64,000 nucleotides of DNA, from assembly GCF_018678075.1 (NCBI RefSeq), contig NZ_JAHHIR010000035.1:186001-250000 (forward strand), in the 5' to 3' direction. This DNA is from Epibacterium ulvae. GTDB taxonomy: Bacteria > Pseudomonadota > Alphaproteobacteria > Rhodobacterales > Rhodobacteraceae. The position numbers and the translations under genes are program-made. Each line of letters begins with the position of its first letter. Positions within the stretch are counted from its first letter, which is position 1. The notes under the pieces were generated by a model. The model was not told where the DNA came from and did no database searches. It saw only the letters and a program-made list of their open reading frames with translations. Positions 1 through 8,489 of the stretch are shown here, in pieces.

Positions 1-692
1 TGGAAGAAACCGCAGCCGCGTTGGACCAAATGACCTCCAGCGTGCGACTGGCCGCCGACAATGCCCGCAGTGTTGAGGCCACGATGAACGAGGCCCGCAG
101 CGCCGCAGAGACCAATCGCGCAGTGGTCGACGATGCCGTGGCTGCGATGACCGAGATCAAGAAAAGCTCCTCGCATATCTCACAAATCATCACCGTGATT
201 GACGATATTTCCTTCCAGACAAATCTCTTGGCGCTTAATGCGGGTGTCGAGGCGGCGAGGGCCGGTGAAGCAGGACGTGGCTTTGCGGTCGTGGCCTCGG
301 AAGTGCGGGCCTTGGCGCAACGTTCCTCGGATGCGGCGATGGAGATCAAAACGCTGATCTCCAACAGCGGCCAACAGGTGGAAAATGGCGTGCAACTGGT
401 TGATCAGGCGGGCGAAGCTTTGCAAAGCATCGTTGCCCAGGTCACCGATGTCTCTCGTCTGGTCAGTGGCATCGCCGAAGGCGCGGCAGAGCAATCGATT
501 GGCCTGAACGAGATCAACACCGGCATGACCCAGATCGACCAGGTCACCCAGCAAAACGCCACTTTGGTCGAGGAAACAACCACCACCAGCCAAACATTGA
601 ACGCGGACGCCATGCAATTGGCAGAGCTTGTGGCCCATTTCCAAGTCGATGCCGAGAGCCCGTCAGCGCGTCCATCCTTTGCGGCGCGTTGA
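1..692 (+). CDS. Methyl-accepting chemotaxis protein, C-terminal part (partial)
   Basis: The frame is open to the left edge (codons start at base 3), so the sensor region and start lie outside; about 229 residues are visible. They form the cytoplasmic signalling hairpin of a chemoreceptor, with long alpha-helical heptads and the highly conserved tip containing VEAARAGEAGRGFAVVASEV. In the family this tip binds CheA and CheW and passes the receptor state to the kinase. The C-terminus (ending SFAAR) carries no CheR/CheB-tethering pentapeptide. The signalling domain closely resembles that of the complete receptor at 47201-49273, but the ligand cannot be inferred here. Stop is TGA at 690-692, followed by a terminator hairpin. 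Confidence 0.95.
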   Translation, partial: EETAAALDQMTSSVRLAADNARSVEATMNEARSAAETNRAVVDDAVAAMTEIKKSSSHISQIITVIDDISFQTNLLALNAGVEAARAGEAGRGFAVVASEVRALAQRSSDAAMEIKTLISNSGQQVENGVQLVDQAGEALQSIVAQVTDVSRLVSGIAEGAAEQSIGLNEINTGMTQIDQVTQQNATLVEETTTTSQTLNADAMQLAELVAHFQVDAESPSARPSFAAR

Positions 693-728
693 TGCGCAGA
701 GTTTACGGAACATTTTCGAAAACCCAAA

Positions 729-760
729 AAAGAACCGGTGTCTTTGCACCCGGTTCTTTC
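729..760 (+). terminator. Rho-independent terminator after the chemoreceptor
   Basis: A GC-containing stem (bases 731-740 paired with 747-757, one bulged C) with a six-base loop is followed by a short T-rich run. It lies 37 bases after the receptor stop and points in the same direction. Confidence 0.65.
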
Positions 761-880
761 TATGTTGAGCAGATGTAGAGCCGCAGGGCGGGGCGTGGAG
801 AGGGCCCGTGACATGCGGTTGGTGACATATTTACGCTTTGGGCCTATTGATTTTGCTATGAACTACAAATTGAGGCGACA

Positions 881-1231
881 ATGAAACGTCTTCGCAACCC
901 ACGCACTGGCATTGATACCGGTGACGCGCAGATCTTTTCAGAGTTTGAAAGCGGCGGCACCATGTGGACCGGCAAGGGCGACCGGGAGCGGCGCAAGGCG
1001 GTCACGTTTGCCGAACCCTATGCGCGCCCGCCTGCGGTTCAGGTCTCTGTCGCGCTGTGGGATATGGACACCGCAGCTGCAATCCGGGCCGAAATCCGCG
1101 CCGAAAACATCACCGAGACCGGATTTGACATCGTCTTTCGTACCTGGTCCGACAGCCGCATCGCCCGGCTGCGCGCCAATTGGATGGCCATCGGGGATCT
1201 GCCGTTCGATGATGACTGGGATGTGGATTAA
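881..1231 (+). CDS. H-type lectin domain protein
   Basis: A 116-residue protein that is almost entirely one H-type lectin (H_lectin) domain, the sugar-binding fold first described in snail agglutinins. The pattern fits: a hydrophobic strand around PPAVQVSVALWDMD, then NITETGFDIVFRTW, and a C-terminal NWMAIGDLPF in place of the usual WIA(I/V)G ending. There is no signal peptide or membrane segment, so it is probably cytoplasmic or exported by an unseen route. A GAGG ribosome-binding site lies about 7 bases before the ATG. It is transcribed alone, convergent with the MerR gene. Function in bacteria is unproven; a carbohydrate-binding role is inferred from the fold. Confidence 0.8.
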   Translation: MKRLRNPRTGIDTGDAQIFSEFESGGTMWTGKGDRERRKAVTFAEPYARPPAVQVSVALWDMDTAAAIRAEIRAENITETGFDIVFRTWSDSRIARLRANWMAIGDLPFDDDWDVD

Positions 1232-1243
1232 CCCCCTCCCGGA

Positions 1244-1621
1244 CTAGCCTGCTTTCTTGGGCGGTTTTGCCAGCGTGGTCAGACCGTCATAATGGCGGAT
1301 CTTTTCATCCAACAATTCCCGGCAAGCATCGATTTGCGCCTGCTGGGTGTCCAGCTCGGCCCGGTGCGCTTCTAATATGGCGCGCCGTTCCAGCGCAGAG
1401 TCCGGCTCACGGCTCAGTTCTACATAGGATTGGATCACCTTGAGCGGCATGTGCGTGGCGCGCAGCCGTTCAAACATCCGCAGCCAGCGCAGATCGGTGG
1501 GGGTGAACACCCGATGCCCATCCGCGCCGCGATGCAGGCGGGGCAACAGCCCCGCGCGCTCGTAAAATCGGATCGTATCAACGCTTAGCCCGGATTGGGC
1601 GGCGGCTTCTGATATCTTCAC
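1244..1621 (-). CDS. MerR family transcriptional regulator
   Basis: 125 residues with the N-terminal winged helix-turn-helix of the MerR family (MKISEAAAQSGLSVDTIRFYERAGLLP, then RVFTPTDLRWLRMFERLRATHMPL) and a C-terminal dimerisation helix (about residues 80-115). No metal-binding cysteines are present, so it is not a CueR/ZntR-type metal sensor; it belongs with the small-molecule or orphan MerR regulators. The start is a GTG whose last two bases join the stop of the upstream gene (GTGA overlap), with GGAG eight bases before it, so the two genes are translationally coupled. A MerR-type promoter lies in front of the first gene of this operon (2063-2093), suggesting autoregulation. Confidence 0.9.
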   Translation of the reverse strand: MKISEAAAQSGLSVDTIRFYERAGLLPRLHRGADGHRVFTPTDLRWLRMFERLRATHMPLKVIQSYVELSREPDSALERRAILEAHRAELDTQQAQIDACRELLDEKIRHYDGLTTLAKPPKKAG

Positions 1622-2034
1622 GCAACATGCTCCTGCGACTGCGTGCGCACGCCATTGGTCTCTTCCAGCGCGGCCGTGTCCTCATAGAACCGATAAAGCG
1701 TCAGCTTGTCGCCCGTGAATTCCGCATAAAGGGTCCAATGGCTGTGAAACAGCTTATCGGTGGCGCGCACCCGATGAATAAAGCGTCCCGCCGCAAAACC
1801 ACGCGCCGCGTCCGCCATAGTATGATCCACCTCAAACAATTGTGTGTCAAAGATCCGGCGCAGCTCGTTGAAAAAGGCGGTAAACCCGTCGGGCCCGGTA
1901 TATGTGCCATAAAGCGGTAGCGCCTCATAACGCGCCTCGCGCACGGCAATGATTTTGGCATCGTCGGCAATCATATGGGCGGCGCCTTCGGGCGACATGA
2001 GGGCTACAAAAAAGCGGTCGATGAAATGGGTCAT
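1618..2034 (-). CDS. SnoaL-like (NTF2 fold) protein
   Basis: 138 residues with the features of the SnoaL/NTF2-like alpha+beta barrel: an N-terminal helix (THFIDRFFVALMSPEGAAHM), YGTYTGPDGFTAFFNELRRIF, and closing strands HSHWTLYAEFTGDKLTLYRFYEDTAAL. Members include polyketide cyclases, small-molecule isomerases and many uncharacterised proteins, so no reaction can be assigned. An AGGAG site precedes the ATG by six bases. It is the first gene of a two-gene operon with a MerR regulator that overlaps its stop, and the pair probably responds to and handles the same compound (inference). Confidence 0.85.
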   Translation of the reverse strand: MTHFIDRFFVALMSPEGAAHMIADDAKIIAVREARYEALPLYGTYTGPDGFTAFFNELRRIFDTQLFEVDHTMADAARGFAAGRFIHRVRATDKLFHSHWTLYAEFTGDKLTLYRFYEDTAALEETNGVRTQSQEHVA

Positions 2035-2062
2035 ATCGGGCTCCTGTTGGATGACACGAACA

Positions 2063-2093
2063 GCGCTAGCAGGGTGGAGTTACTCCAGGTCAA
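2063..2093 (-). promoter_or_regulatory. MerR-type promoter/operator for the SnoaL-MerR operon
   Basis: On the minus strand a TTGACC -35 element (2093-2088) and a TAGCGC -10-like element (2068-2063) are separated by 19 bases, longer than the usual 17. The spacer holds the dyad TGGAGTAACTCCA. A long spacer containing a dyad is the hallmark of promoters untwisted by MerR regulators, and a MerR gene is the second cistron. The -10 match is weak. Confidence 0.6.
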
Positions 2094-2255
2094 GCGGCAT
2101 ATGCGCATGTTTTTCAGCGGTGCTAATTTGGCCTGTTGCGGGCCTGTGCCACTTGCTGGGCAATCCACACGGGTTGGCACGGCGCTGTTGACCAGGGGCA
2201 GGCTCCGCCCGCAACCCTGCGTGCATGACTGTCCCTTGAATGTGAGAAGACCGAA

Positions 2256-3041
2256 ATGGACCAACAGCTTTTGACGCAAGCCCTGGCCTGTGCCCATCAC
2301 ATGGCCGATCTTGCCCGACCCGTGGCCCGGGCCACTTGGCTGCAACCCAAAGACGTCAGTTTCAAAGACGACGGCAGCTTTCTCACCCGTGCGGATCTGG
2401 CGATTGAACGCAGCTGGCGCGATCACCTGCGCACGGCATTTCCGACCCACGCCATCCAGGGAGAGGAATATGGCAGCGACGCCGGGCAGGCGGGGTACAC
2501 ATGGGTGCTCGACCCCATCGATGGCACCCGGCAATACGGCATGGGGCTTGGCAATTTTTCCACCCTCATCGCGCTTTGTGACGCGGCGGGGTATCCGCTA
2601 ATGGGGATGATCGACCTGCCGCTGATGGATGCGCGATACTTTGCGGTGCGCGGGCAGGGGGCGTGGTTGAACAATCGGCGCATCACCGTGTCGACCACCA
2701 CCGATCTAGGCACGGCGCTGACCATGCTTGCCAATCAAAACAGCTTTGCCGGGGCGGAGGCGGGTGCCTATGAACGCCTGCGTGGCGCGGTCGGCGGCAC
2801 AGCCTTTGATGCGGGCTCTCCAGCCTATGGCGCGCTGGCGGCGGGCAAGGTGGATCTGTGTCTGAACGGCGGCGACTTGAATGCCCATGACATCTGCGCC
2901 CTTGTCCCGGTAATCGAGGAAGCAGGCGGCATCATCACCAACTGGCAGGGCGGTGCGTTGGGTCTGGCATCATCCGGCGCCATTGTGGCTGCGGCCACCG
3001 CGGATCTGCACCAGGCAGCGCTGGCCGTTCTGGCAGAGTAA
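2256..3041 (+). CDS. Inositol monophosphatase family protein (histidinol-phosphatase-like)
   Basis: 261 residues of the inositol monophosphatase superfamily, Mg-dependent phosphomonoesterases. Visible motifs are the first metal site GEEYG (about residue 71), the WVLDPIDGTRQY core (about residues 83-94) supplying two metal-binding aspartates, and a C-terminal AHDICALVPVIEEAGG. The usual WD of the last motif is replaced by HD, with the aspartate kept. The ALVPVIEEAGGIITNWQGG ending resembles HisN-type histidinol-phosphatases more than true inositol phosphatases, but substrate choice cannot be read from sequence. Monocistronic, convergent with prs. Confidence 0.85.
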   Translation: MDQQLLTQALACAHHMADLARPVARATWLQPKDVSFKDDGSFLTRADLAIERSWRDHLRTAFPTHAIQGEEYGSDAGQAGYTWVLDPIDGTRQYGMGLGNFSTLIALCDAAGYPLMGMIDLPLMDARYFAVRGQGAWLNNRRITVSTTTDLGTALTMLANQNSFAGAEAGAYERLRGAVGGTAFDAGSPAYGALAAGKVDLCLNGGDLNAHDICALVPVIEEAGGIITNWQGGALGLASSGAIVAAATADLHQAALAVLAE

Positions 3042-3047
3042 CCTCTA

Positions 3048-3113
3048 CAAAAAAGCCGCCCCCAAAACCTGGGGACGGCTCTTGCAGAGAAAACCCAAAA
3101 GACTGGGTTTTAT
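3048..3113. terminator. Two back-to-back terminators between the phosphatase gene and prs
   Basis: A hairpin at 3055-3079 is followed on the minus strand by six Ts and should end the prs transcript. A second hairpin (3090-3097 paired with 3104-3111) ends in a T-rich stretch on the plus strand and should end the upstream phosphatase transcript. Together they separate two convergent genes. Confidence 0.75.
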
Positions 3114-4132
3114 TAACGGCTTGCCGTCAAATGCTCATAGATCGGGATCAGGGTCTTGTCGTCAAACAGCGACGAGACCGAGGTGCCGTGCCAGATGTTC
3201 AGGATCGCTTGGGTGAACAGCGGCGCGGTGGGCAGGATGCGGATGTTCGGCGTCTTCAGGATCTCTTCGGTGGGCTGAATGGAATCGGTGATCACCAGCG
3301 ATTTCATGACCGAGTTCGAGACACGCTCAACTGCCGGACCTGACATCACCCCGTGGGAGATATAGGCGTGCACTTCCTTGGCACCATTGTCCAGCAGAAC
3401 CTGCGCCGCTTTGCACAGCGTGCCAGCGGTGTCGCACATGTCATCCACGATCAGGCAGATCTTGCCCGAGACGTCGCCGATGACAGTCATCTCAGCAATC
3501 TCACCGGGTTTTTCGCGGCGTTTGTCGACAATCGACAGCGGCGCATTGATCCGTTTGGCCAGCTCGCGCGCGCGCGCCACACCACCCACGTCGGGAGAGA
3601 CAACCATCAGATCATCCATCTGGTCCTTGAACTGGCTTTTCACATCCAGCGCAAAGATCGGTGAGGCATAGAGGTTGTCCACCGGAATATCAAAGAAGCC
3701 CTGGATCTGGGCGGCGTGAAGATCCATGGTCAGGATCCGTTCCACTCCGGCCTCAACCAGCATATTTGCAACCAGCTTGGCCGAAATCGGCGTCCGCGCC
3801 TTGGTGCGGCGGTCCTGACGGGCATAGCCGAAATAAGGGATCACTGCGGTGATCCGCTGGGCCGACGACCGGCGCAGCGCGTCAGAGATGATCAACAGCT
3901 CCATCAGGTTGTCATTGGCCGGGTTCGAGGTCGGCTGAATGATGAACATGTCTTCGCCGCGCACGTTTTCGAACACTTCGACAAAGATTTCACCGTCGTT
4001 GAACCGCTCTACACGGGCATCAACCAGCCCTTGGTCCATTCCGCGATGCAGGCTCATCCGCCGTGCGATCGCTTCGGCAAGCGGAAGGTTTGCGTTCCCA
4101 GAAATAAGCTTGGGTTCGGTCAAGGTTGGCAT
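3113..4132 (-). CDS. prs: Ribose-phosphate pyrophosphokinase
   Basis: 339 residues; makes PRPP from ribose 5-phosphate and ATP, the precursor for purines, pyrimidines, NAD, histidine and tryptophan. The sequence shows the flexible-loop and ribose-phosphate region starting at [20 protein letters not shown] (about residues 134-153) and the PRPP-binding loop [13 protein letters not shown] (about 228-240). The longer frame opens at 4159, but the ATG at 4132 ([16 protein letters not shown]) matches the family length and has GGGG about ten bases upstream, so I chose it. It is a class I bacterial enzyme of normal length. HisG, which consumes PRPP, is encoded 49 kb away in the same window. Confidence 0.96.
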   Translation of the reverse strand: MPTLTEPKLISGNANLPLAEAIARRMSLHRGMDQGLVDARVERFNDGEIFVEVFENVRGEDMFIIQPTSNPANDNLMELLIISDALRRSSAQRITAVIPYFGYARQDRRTKARTPISAKLVANMLVEAGVERILTMDLHAAQIQGFFDIPVDNLYASPIFALDVKSQFKDQMDDLMVVSPDVGGVARARELAKRINAPLSIVDKRREKPGEIAEMTVIGDVSGKICLIVDDMCDTAGTLCKAAQVLLDNGAKEVHAYISHGVMSGPAVERVSNSVMKSLVITDSIQPTEEILKTPNIRILPTAPLFTQAILNIWHGTSVSSLFDDKTLIPIYEHLTASR

Positions 4133-4241
4133 AGGCAGTATCCCCGGCAGCAGAGGCAATTTGTGACAGATTCGTGATGTTGAAACCCGCTTAACATGGG
4201 CTTAGGTCTAATCCCAGTTATAAGCGCAAGGAATTCATCAC

Positions 4242-4838
4242 ATGGCCAAGATCGATTATTACTTTTCAACGCTTTCGCCGTTCACCTACCTCGCCGGTGG
4301 TCGTCTGGAAGAGGTTGCCGCCAAACACGGCGCCACCGTCACCTATAAACCACTGGATATCATGGCGCTGTTTGGCCGTACCGGTGGCACCCCGCCCAAG
4401 GACCGCCATCCCTCCCGCCAGGAATACCGCACAATCGAGATGGAGCGTCAGGCCACCCTGACCGGTCTTCCGATCAACCTGAAACCGGCCCATTGGCCCA
4501 CAAATGCCGCCCCGTCGTCCTATGCGATCATCGCCGCCCAAAACGCCGGTGGTGGTGATTTGGGCAAATTGGTTCAGGGTTTCCTGAGCGCGGTTTGGGC
4601 CGAAGAGAAAAACATCGCCGAAGACGACGTGGTGCGCGCCATGCTCGAAGGCGCCGGTTTTGACCCTGCGCTGGCGGAAAGCGGTCTGCTGACCGGCGCG
4701 GAGACCTATGCGCAAAACCTCGAGGATGCGGTGAGCGCAGGTGTCTTTGGCGCGCCGTTCTACATCACCGAGGATGGTGCCCGTTTCTGGGGCCAAGACC
4801 GCGTCGATGCGCTCGATTGGCATCTGGGTCGCAGCTAA
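4242..4838 (+). CDS. 2-hydroxychromene-2-carboxylate isomerase / DsbA-like (kappa GST) protein
   Basis: 198 residues with a thioredoxin fold interrupted by a helical insert, as in HCCA isomerases and kappa-class glutathione transferases. The signature is near the N-terminus: DYYFSTLSPFTYLAGG, where the SPxxYLA serine takes the place of the CxxC of true DsbA and contacts glutathione in the family. The C-terminal half contains GVFGAPFYITEDGARFWGQDRVDAL, the cis-proline loop and closing strand. The isomerase is known from naphthalene degradation, but no such pathway is nearby, so the true substrate is unknown. AAGGA lies upstream of the ATG; transcribed alone. Confidence 0.88.
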   Translation: MAKIDYYFSTLSPFTYLAGGRLEEVAAKHGATVTYKPLDIMALFGRTGGTPPKDRHPSRQEYRTIEMERQATLTGLPINLKPAHWPTNAAPSSYAIIAAQNAGGGDLGKLVQGFLSAVWAEEKNIAEDDVVRAMLEGAGFDPALAESGLLTGAETYAQNLEDAVSAGVFGAPFYITEDGARFWGQDRVDALDWHLGRS

Positions 4839-4883
4839 GGCTGCGGAACCATTACAGGGTTTGCAAAAGCAGGAGAGCCGGTT

Positions 4884-5360
4884 TCAGACCGGCTCTTCGA
4901 TGATGTAGTCTTCCCATTCTTCCAATGGGGTCTCAAACTCTGACACGGTGCGCCCGCGGACAGAGACACCGGCGCGATGCACGCTTTCGGGATCACCACT
5001 GACCAGCGGGTGCCAATTGGGCAGAGATTTGCCTTCCCACAACAGCCGATAAGCGCAGGTCTGCGGCATCCAATAGGCGTGCGTGTCCAGATTTTCCGGC
5101 TTTAGCACGATACATTCCGGCACAAATTGATGGCGGATCGGATATTGGCTGCACAGCCCCGTGTCATCATCCAGCATCCGGCAGGCGACACAGGTCAGGG
5201 CCACTTCGCCGCTGTCTTCGTCCTCGAGTTTGTTGAGGCAGCATTTGCCGCAGCCATCACAGAGCGCTTCCCACTCCTGGGGGGAGAGTTTCTTGAGCGG
5301 TTTCTTTTCCCAGAACCGGTGCGAAAGCCCTGCGCGGTCGATATGCGTGTCGTTGCCCAT
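4884..5360 (-). CDS. YcgN-type cysteine cluster protein (UPF0260)
   Basis: 158 residues from the ATG at 5360, five bases after the ribF stop; a longer frame to 5402 would run into ribF. The protein has the YcgN/YkgJ cysteine pattern: CDGCGKCC near residue 35, then CVACRMLDDDTGLCSQYPIRHQFVPEC and the WMPQTCAYRLLWEGKSLPNWHPL block. Such clusters are thought to bind a metal or an Fe-S centre. The molecular role of the family is unknown. Its position directly downstream of ribF suggests cotranscription. Confidence 0.9.
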   Translation of the reverse strand: MGNDTHIDRAGLSHRFWEKKPLKKLSPQEWEALCDGCGKCCLNKLEDEDSGEVALTCVACRMLDDDTGLCSQYPIRHQFVPECIVLKPENLDTHAYWMPQTCAYRLLWEGKSLPNWHPLVSGDPESVHRAGVSVRGRTVSEFETPLEEWEDYIIEEPV

Positions 5361-5365
5361 CGCAG

Positions 5366-6298
5366 CTACAGCGCCGCCAGAAGGGCACGTGCCTCGTCGC
5401 AATCGGCGTGCATCTGGTCCATGAGGGCCTCCAAGCCGTCAAATTTCATCTCAGGGCGCAGGTAATCGACCAGCCCAACGGACAGCGTCGCGCCATAAAG
5501 ATTGCCTGTGAAATCAAACAGGAAGGTCTCGATATTGGGGTGGTCACCGTCAAACATTGGCCGCACGCCAACCGAAGCCGCACCGTGGTAGCTGCCCGCA
5601 TTGGGACCATCCAGAACGTCGACCAGAACCGCATAGACGCCGAATTTGGGCGGGTGCAGACCGTCGATGGACATATTGGCAGTGGGAAATCCCAGTTCGC
5701 GACCGCGTTGCTCGCCGCCGATCACCTCGCCCTCGATGCGGTGCCAATGGCCGAGCATATTGGCCGCGTCACGTGGCCGCCCATCCGCCAGCGCATTGCG
5801 GATCGCAGTGGAGGAGACGGTGTTGTCGGAATATTCCATCAGCTCGGCCACGGTGACGCCAAAGCCCATCTGCGCGCCAAAGCGTTTGAGATCCGCAACC
5901 GTGCCCGCGCGCCCTTTACCAAAACAGAAATCCGCACCCACCACCACATGGGTCAGACCCAGACCATCGGCGATGACTTTCTGGCCGAACTCTTCTGGGG
6001 TCAGGGAGGACAGGGCTGCGTTGAAATTCAACTGATAAAGCTTGTCGACCCCCAGTTTGTCTAGTCGCGAGGCGCGGGCCTCAGCAGACATCAGACGAAA
6101 CGCGGGGGCACTGGGGGCAAAAAATTCTCGGGGATGCGGCTCAAATGTCATCACCCCCAACGGGGCGTCGGGGGCGGCATCGCGCGCCATGTCGATGACG
6201 GACTGATGGCCAAGGTGGACGCCATCGAAATTGCCGATGGCGACACTGGCCCCTTTGTCCTGAGGCTCGACGAACTGAAAGTCTCGTATAATCCGCAT
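5366..6298 (-). CDS. ribF: Bifunctional riboflavin kinase / FAD synthetase
   Basis: 310 residues that convert riboflavin to FMN and then FAD. The N-terminal adenylyltransferase domain carries NFDGVHLGHQ (the HxGH nucleotidyl-transfer motif) and SSTAIRNAL; the C-terminal kinase domain carries GRELGFPTANM, FGVYAV and the ending of the beta-barrel. The frame opens at 6334, but the internal ATG at 6298 (MRIIRDFQFVEPQDKG) gives the usual family N-terminus. First gene of a probable two-gene unit with the YcgN-type gene. Confidence in function is high because both catalytic motifs are intact. Confidence 0.96.
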   Translation of the reverse strand: MRIIRDFQFVEPQDKGASVAIGNFDGVHLGHQSVIDMARDAAPDAPLGVMTFEPHPREFFAPSAPAFRLMSAEARASRLDKLGVDKLYQLNFNAALSSLTPEEFGQKVIADGLGLTHVVVGADFCFGKGRAGTVADLKRFGAQMGFGVTVAELMEYSDNTVSSTAIRNALADGRPRDAANMLGHWHRIEGEVIGGEQRGRELGFPTANMSIDGLHPPKFGVYAVLVDVLDGPNAGSYHGAASVGVRPMFDGDHPNIETFLFDFTGNLYGATLSVGLVDYLRPEMKFDGLEALMDQMHADCDEARALLAAL

Positions 6299-6877
6299 GG
6301 GCGCATGCCTAGCGACAAGGGCGGTTGCACGCAAGCATTGCGCGTTTGAAATCCAACAGAAAACGCGGCTCCTGCACGCACACCTGCCCTGATGAAGCGA
6401 GACTGTTCAAAGAGCGCAACCGGCGCCGTGCCGCGAGGCGCGGCGCTTGACCCAACGGGAGGAGGCGCATCTGTGATGGGCCACGTCCGGGCGGGAGTGC
6501 TCCCGCGCATTTTGCAGCCCCCTTTGGGGCCCAAAAAACCCTTGGGCCGGGCAGCGCGCCTGGACGGCGCGCTGCGGGCGTTCTCTTGCAGGTGTTGCGT
6601 GTCCAGCGCGCGCTCGGGTTGTGGGGCGTTAAGGGGGCTGTGGCAGCATCCCTAGTGATTGATCCTTCGCCCAGCCGTTGCACGGCAGGCGTCGTAAAGT
6701 TTAGGAGCAGGGCCCGATGGCAAGGGTTTTGTGAAGTGCGCTTGGCAAGCGGGGCTGACACCCCCGTTCCCGTATCCGTGGTGGCGCGCCGCCATCTCTT
6801 TTTCGGTTATGTTTCGCACTGATGAAACTGACCGCCCGATCCACCCTGAAACGGAAACATCAAACCCAGATCGTATA
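6299..6877. other. Gene-free region with GC-rich hairpin repeat
   Basis: About 580 bases between ribF and the MaoC gene. No reading frame here has a plausible start with a family-like product. It contains GC-rich inverted-repeat material at 6440-6600 (see the repeat entry) and otherwise ordinary spacer; no tRNA or riboswitch structure was recognised. Confidence 0.6.
6478..6580. repeat. GC-rich palindromic intergenic repeat, copy 1
   Basis: Contains GGGCCACGTCC followed by GGGCGGGAGTGCTCCCGC (6489-6508, a self-complementary hairpin), then CCCCTTTGGGG and a CCAA/TTGG pair, and a further inverted repeat around 6558-6582. The GGCCACGCCC and GGGCGGGAGC blocks recur at 36395-36530 and 52738-52830. 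Confidence 0.5.
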
Positions 6878-6907
6878 AGAAAACCGGCGCCCGATCTCGG
6901 GTGCCGG
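6878..6907 (-). terminator. Rho-independent terminator of the MaoC gene
   Basis: A 10-11 bp GC-rich stem (6884-6894 with 6898-6907) around a three-base loop is followed on the minus strand by TTTTCTTAT. It lies 64 bases after the MaoC stop. Confidence 0.85.
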
Positions 6908-6970
6908 TCCCATTCGCCTGTCTGTTGATGTGTCCTGTTGTCCGTCAGGCCAACGCGCGCGGTTTGGGTA

Positions 6971-7414
6971 TCAATCGAACTTGCGCGACGGTGCCATAAC
7001 CACCGCTTCACCGACCAGAACCTTCTTGTCGTCCACAATACAGCGACAGTCCAGTTTGACCCGACGTTTGTCGATCTCAATGCCGGTCACCTCAACCTCG
7101 GCCAGGACCAGATCACCGGGGCGCACGGGTCCGAGGAATTTGAGCGACTGGCTCATATAGATCGTGCCATGGCCGGGCAGCTGTTCGCCAATCACCGCCG
7201 AGACCAGACCCGCCGTCAACATCCCATGGGCGATACGACCCTGGAACATAGTCTCCTGCGCATACTCTTCGTCCAGATGCACCGGATTGCGGTCGGTCGA
7301 GACCTGGGCGAATTTCTCGATATCCTCATCGGTGACGGTTTTGCGCAGGTAGCGCACCATCCCCATCTCGATATCTTCGATACAAATGGTTCCGCGCGGC
7401 AGGTTATCCAACAT
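6971..7414 (-). CDS. MaoC family dehydratase
   Basis: 147 residues forming a single hotdog fold of the MaoC/R-specific enoyl-CoA hydratase type. The catalytic block reads FAQVSTDRNPVHLDEEYA, giving the Asp and His of the hydratase 2 motif, followed by GRIAHGMLTAGLVSAVIGEQLPG. The family hydrates trans-2-enoyl-CoA to (R)-3-hydroxyacyl-CoA; the real substrate is not known. The frame extends to 7504, but the ATG at 7414 has AAGGGGG eight bases upstream and gives the standard N-terminus (MLDNLPRGTICIEDIEMGM). It lies 116 bases downstream of the HAD gene on the same strand. Confidence 0.92.
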   Translation of the reverse strand: MLDNLPRGTICIEDIEMGMVRYLRKTVTDEDIEKFAQVSTDRNPVHLDEEYAQETMFQGRIAHGMLTAGLVSAVIGEQLPGHGTIYMSQSLKFLGPVRPGDLVLAEVEVTGIEIDKRRVKLDCRCIVDDKKVLVGEAVVMAPSRKFD

Positions 7415-7530
7415 TCTGATCCCCCTTGGATGGCTGACCGTCGCATTGGTCAGGTAATTTTCAGGTCGCAAAGGTGTAGCTTGGGTAACTTTATTACTTT
7501 GCAATTGCAGAAAATCAAGGGGAAACTGAC

Positions 7531-8406
7531 CTAACGTAGAAAACCGATGCTAAAGGTGGGGGCGGATTTTTCCTTGTCGAGGTAAGCTTTTAGCGCCTCA
7601 GGATCCGGTTGGTGCGACGTTTTGGTCTCTGCTGCGGCCAGACCACCGGTGATGAACAACGCATCCAACCCTTCGCCCATGGCGCCCGAGATATCCGTAT
7701 GTGGCCCGTCGCCAATGGCCAGAATGTCCTCATCCTGGATGGATTTGTCGACCTCTGCCAGACGACGGCGCGCCAGGTCATAAATCGGTGGGTGAGGTTT
7801 GCCGAAATACAGGCTCTCCCCGCCCATCTCAGTATAAAGCTTGGCCAGCGCACCGGCACACCATTCGCGGGTATGGCCGCGATCCACCACGATGTCCGGA
7901 TTGGCACAGAGCAGTTTCAAACCGATGGTCTTGGCCAACAGGAAATCGGCCCGGTTCACATCCGGATCCGCCATCGTGTCAAAGGGGCCGCAGCAGACAA
8001 TGCCCTCTGCCTCGGCCAGCGGCACGCGGGTGATCGCCACCGGGTTGTCGATCACATTCAGGGGCTCAAAGAACTCCCAGTCGCGCTGCCATTCGCCGAT
8101 GAAATAGACCTTCTGCCCAACCGCGCCGGTGAACATCGCCGCGCGCGCACTGTCGCCCGAGGTGGCAATGGTGTCATAGGCATCTTCGGGCACGCCGAAC
8201 TGCGTCATCTGCATTGCAACGCCTGCACGGGGTTTGGGCGAATTGGTCACCAGCACCACAACGCCGCCCGATTTGCGATAGGCCTGCAGGGCGGCCACCG
8301 CCTCGGGGTAGGCGGTGATCCCGTTGTGAACACAGCCCCACAGATCCACAAACAGCGCGCGGTAGTTCTGGGAAATCTCAGCGAGGTTTTCAACGATCTG
8401 GGTCAT
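7531..8406 (-). CDS. TIGR01459-type HAD superfamily sugar-phosphatase-like hydrolase
   Basis: 291 residues of the NagD-like (class IIA) haloacid dehalogenase group. The nucleophile motif is FVDLWGCVHNG near the N-terminus, where the second Asp of the classic DxD is replaced (DLW). VVLVTNSPKPR is motif II, and GDGPHTDISGAMGEGLDALFITGG is the C-terminal acidic metal-binding motif. The substitution at DxD is a feature of this alphaproteobacterial subfamily, whose substrate is unknown. An AAGGGGG ribosome-binding site lies before the ATG. Possibly cotranscribed with the MaoC gene downstream. Confidence 0.9.
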   Translation of the reverse strand: MTQIVENLAEISQNYRALFVDLWGCVHNGITAYPEAVAALQAYRKSGGVVVLVTNSPKPRAGVAMQMTQFGVPEDAYDTIATSGDSARAAMFTGAVGQKVYFIGEWQRDWEFFEPLNVIDNPVAITRVPLAEAEGIVCCGPFDTMADPDVNRADFLLAKTIGLKLLCANPDIVVDRGHTREWCAGALAKLYTEMGGESLYFGKPHPPIYDLARRRLAEVDKSIQDEDILAIGDGPHTDISGAMGEGLDALFITGGLAAAETKTSHQPDPEALKAYLDKEKSAPTFSIGFLR

Positions 8407-8489
8407 GGCGGGCCCCCTTTGACCAATAACTAGAAGTTGATGTGATCTATGGCAGAGGGACGGGTGAAACGCCAGCCTGTGGCGCGCGA

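Noticed and set aside
6309-6761. A 150-codon minus-strand frame in the gap between ribF and MaoC
   Set aside because: It runs through the palindromic repeat, is rich in Arg/Pro/Ala without structure, and lacks a ribosome-binding site.
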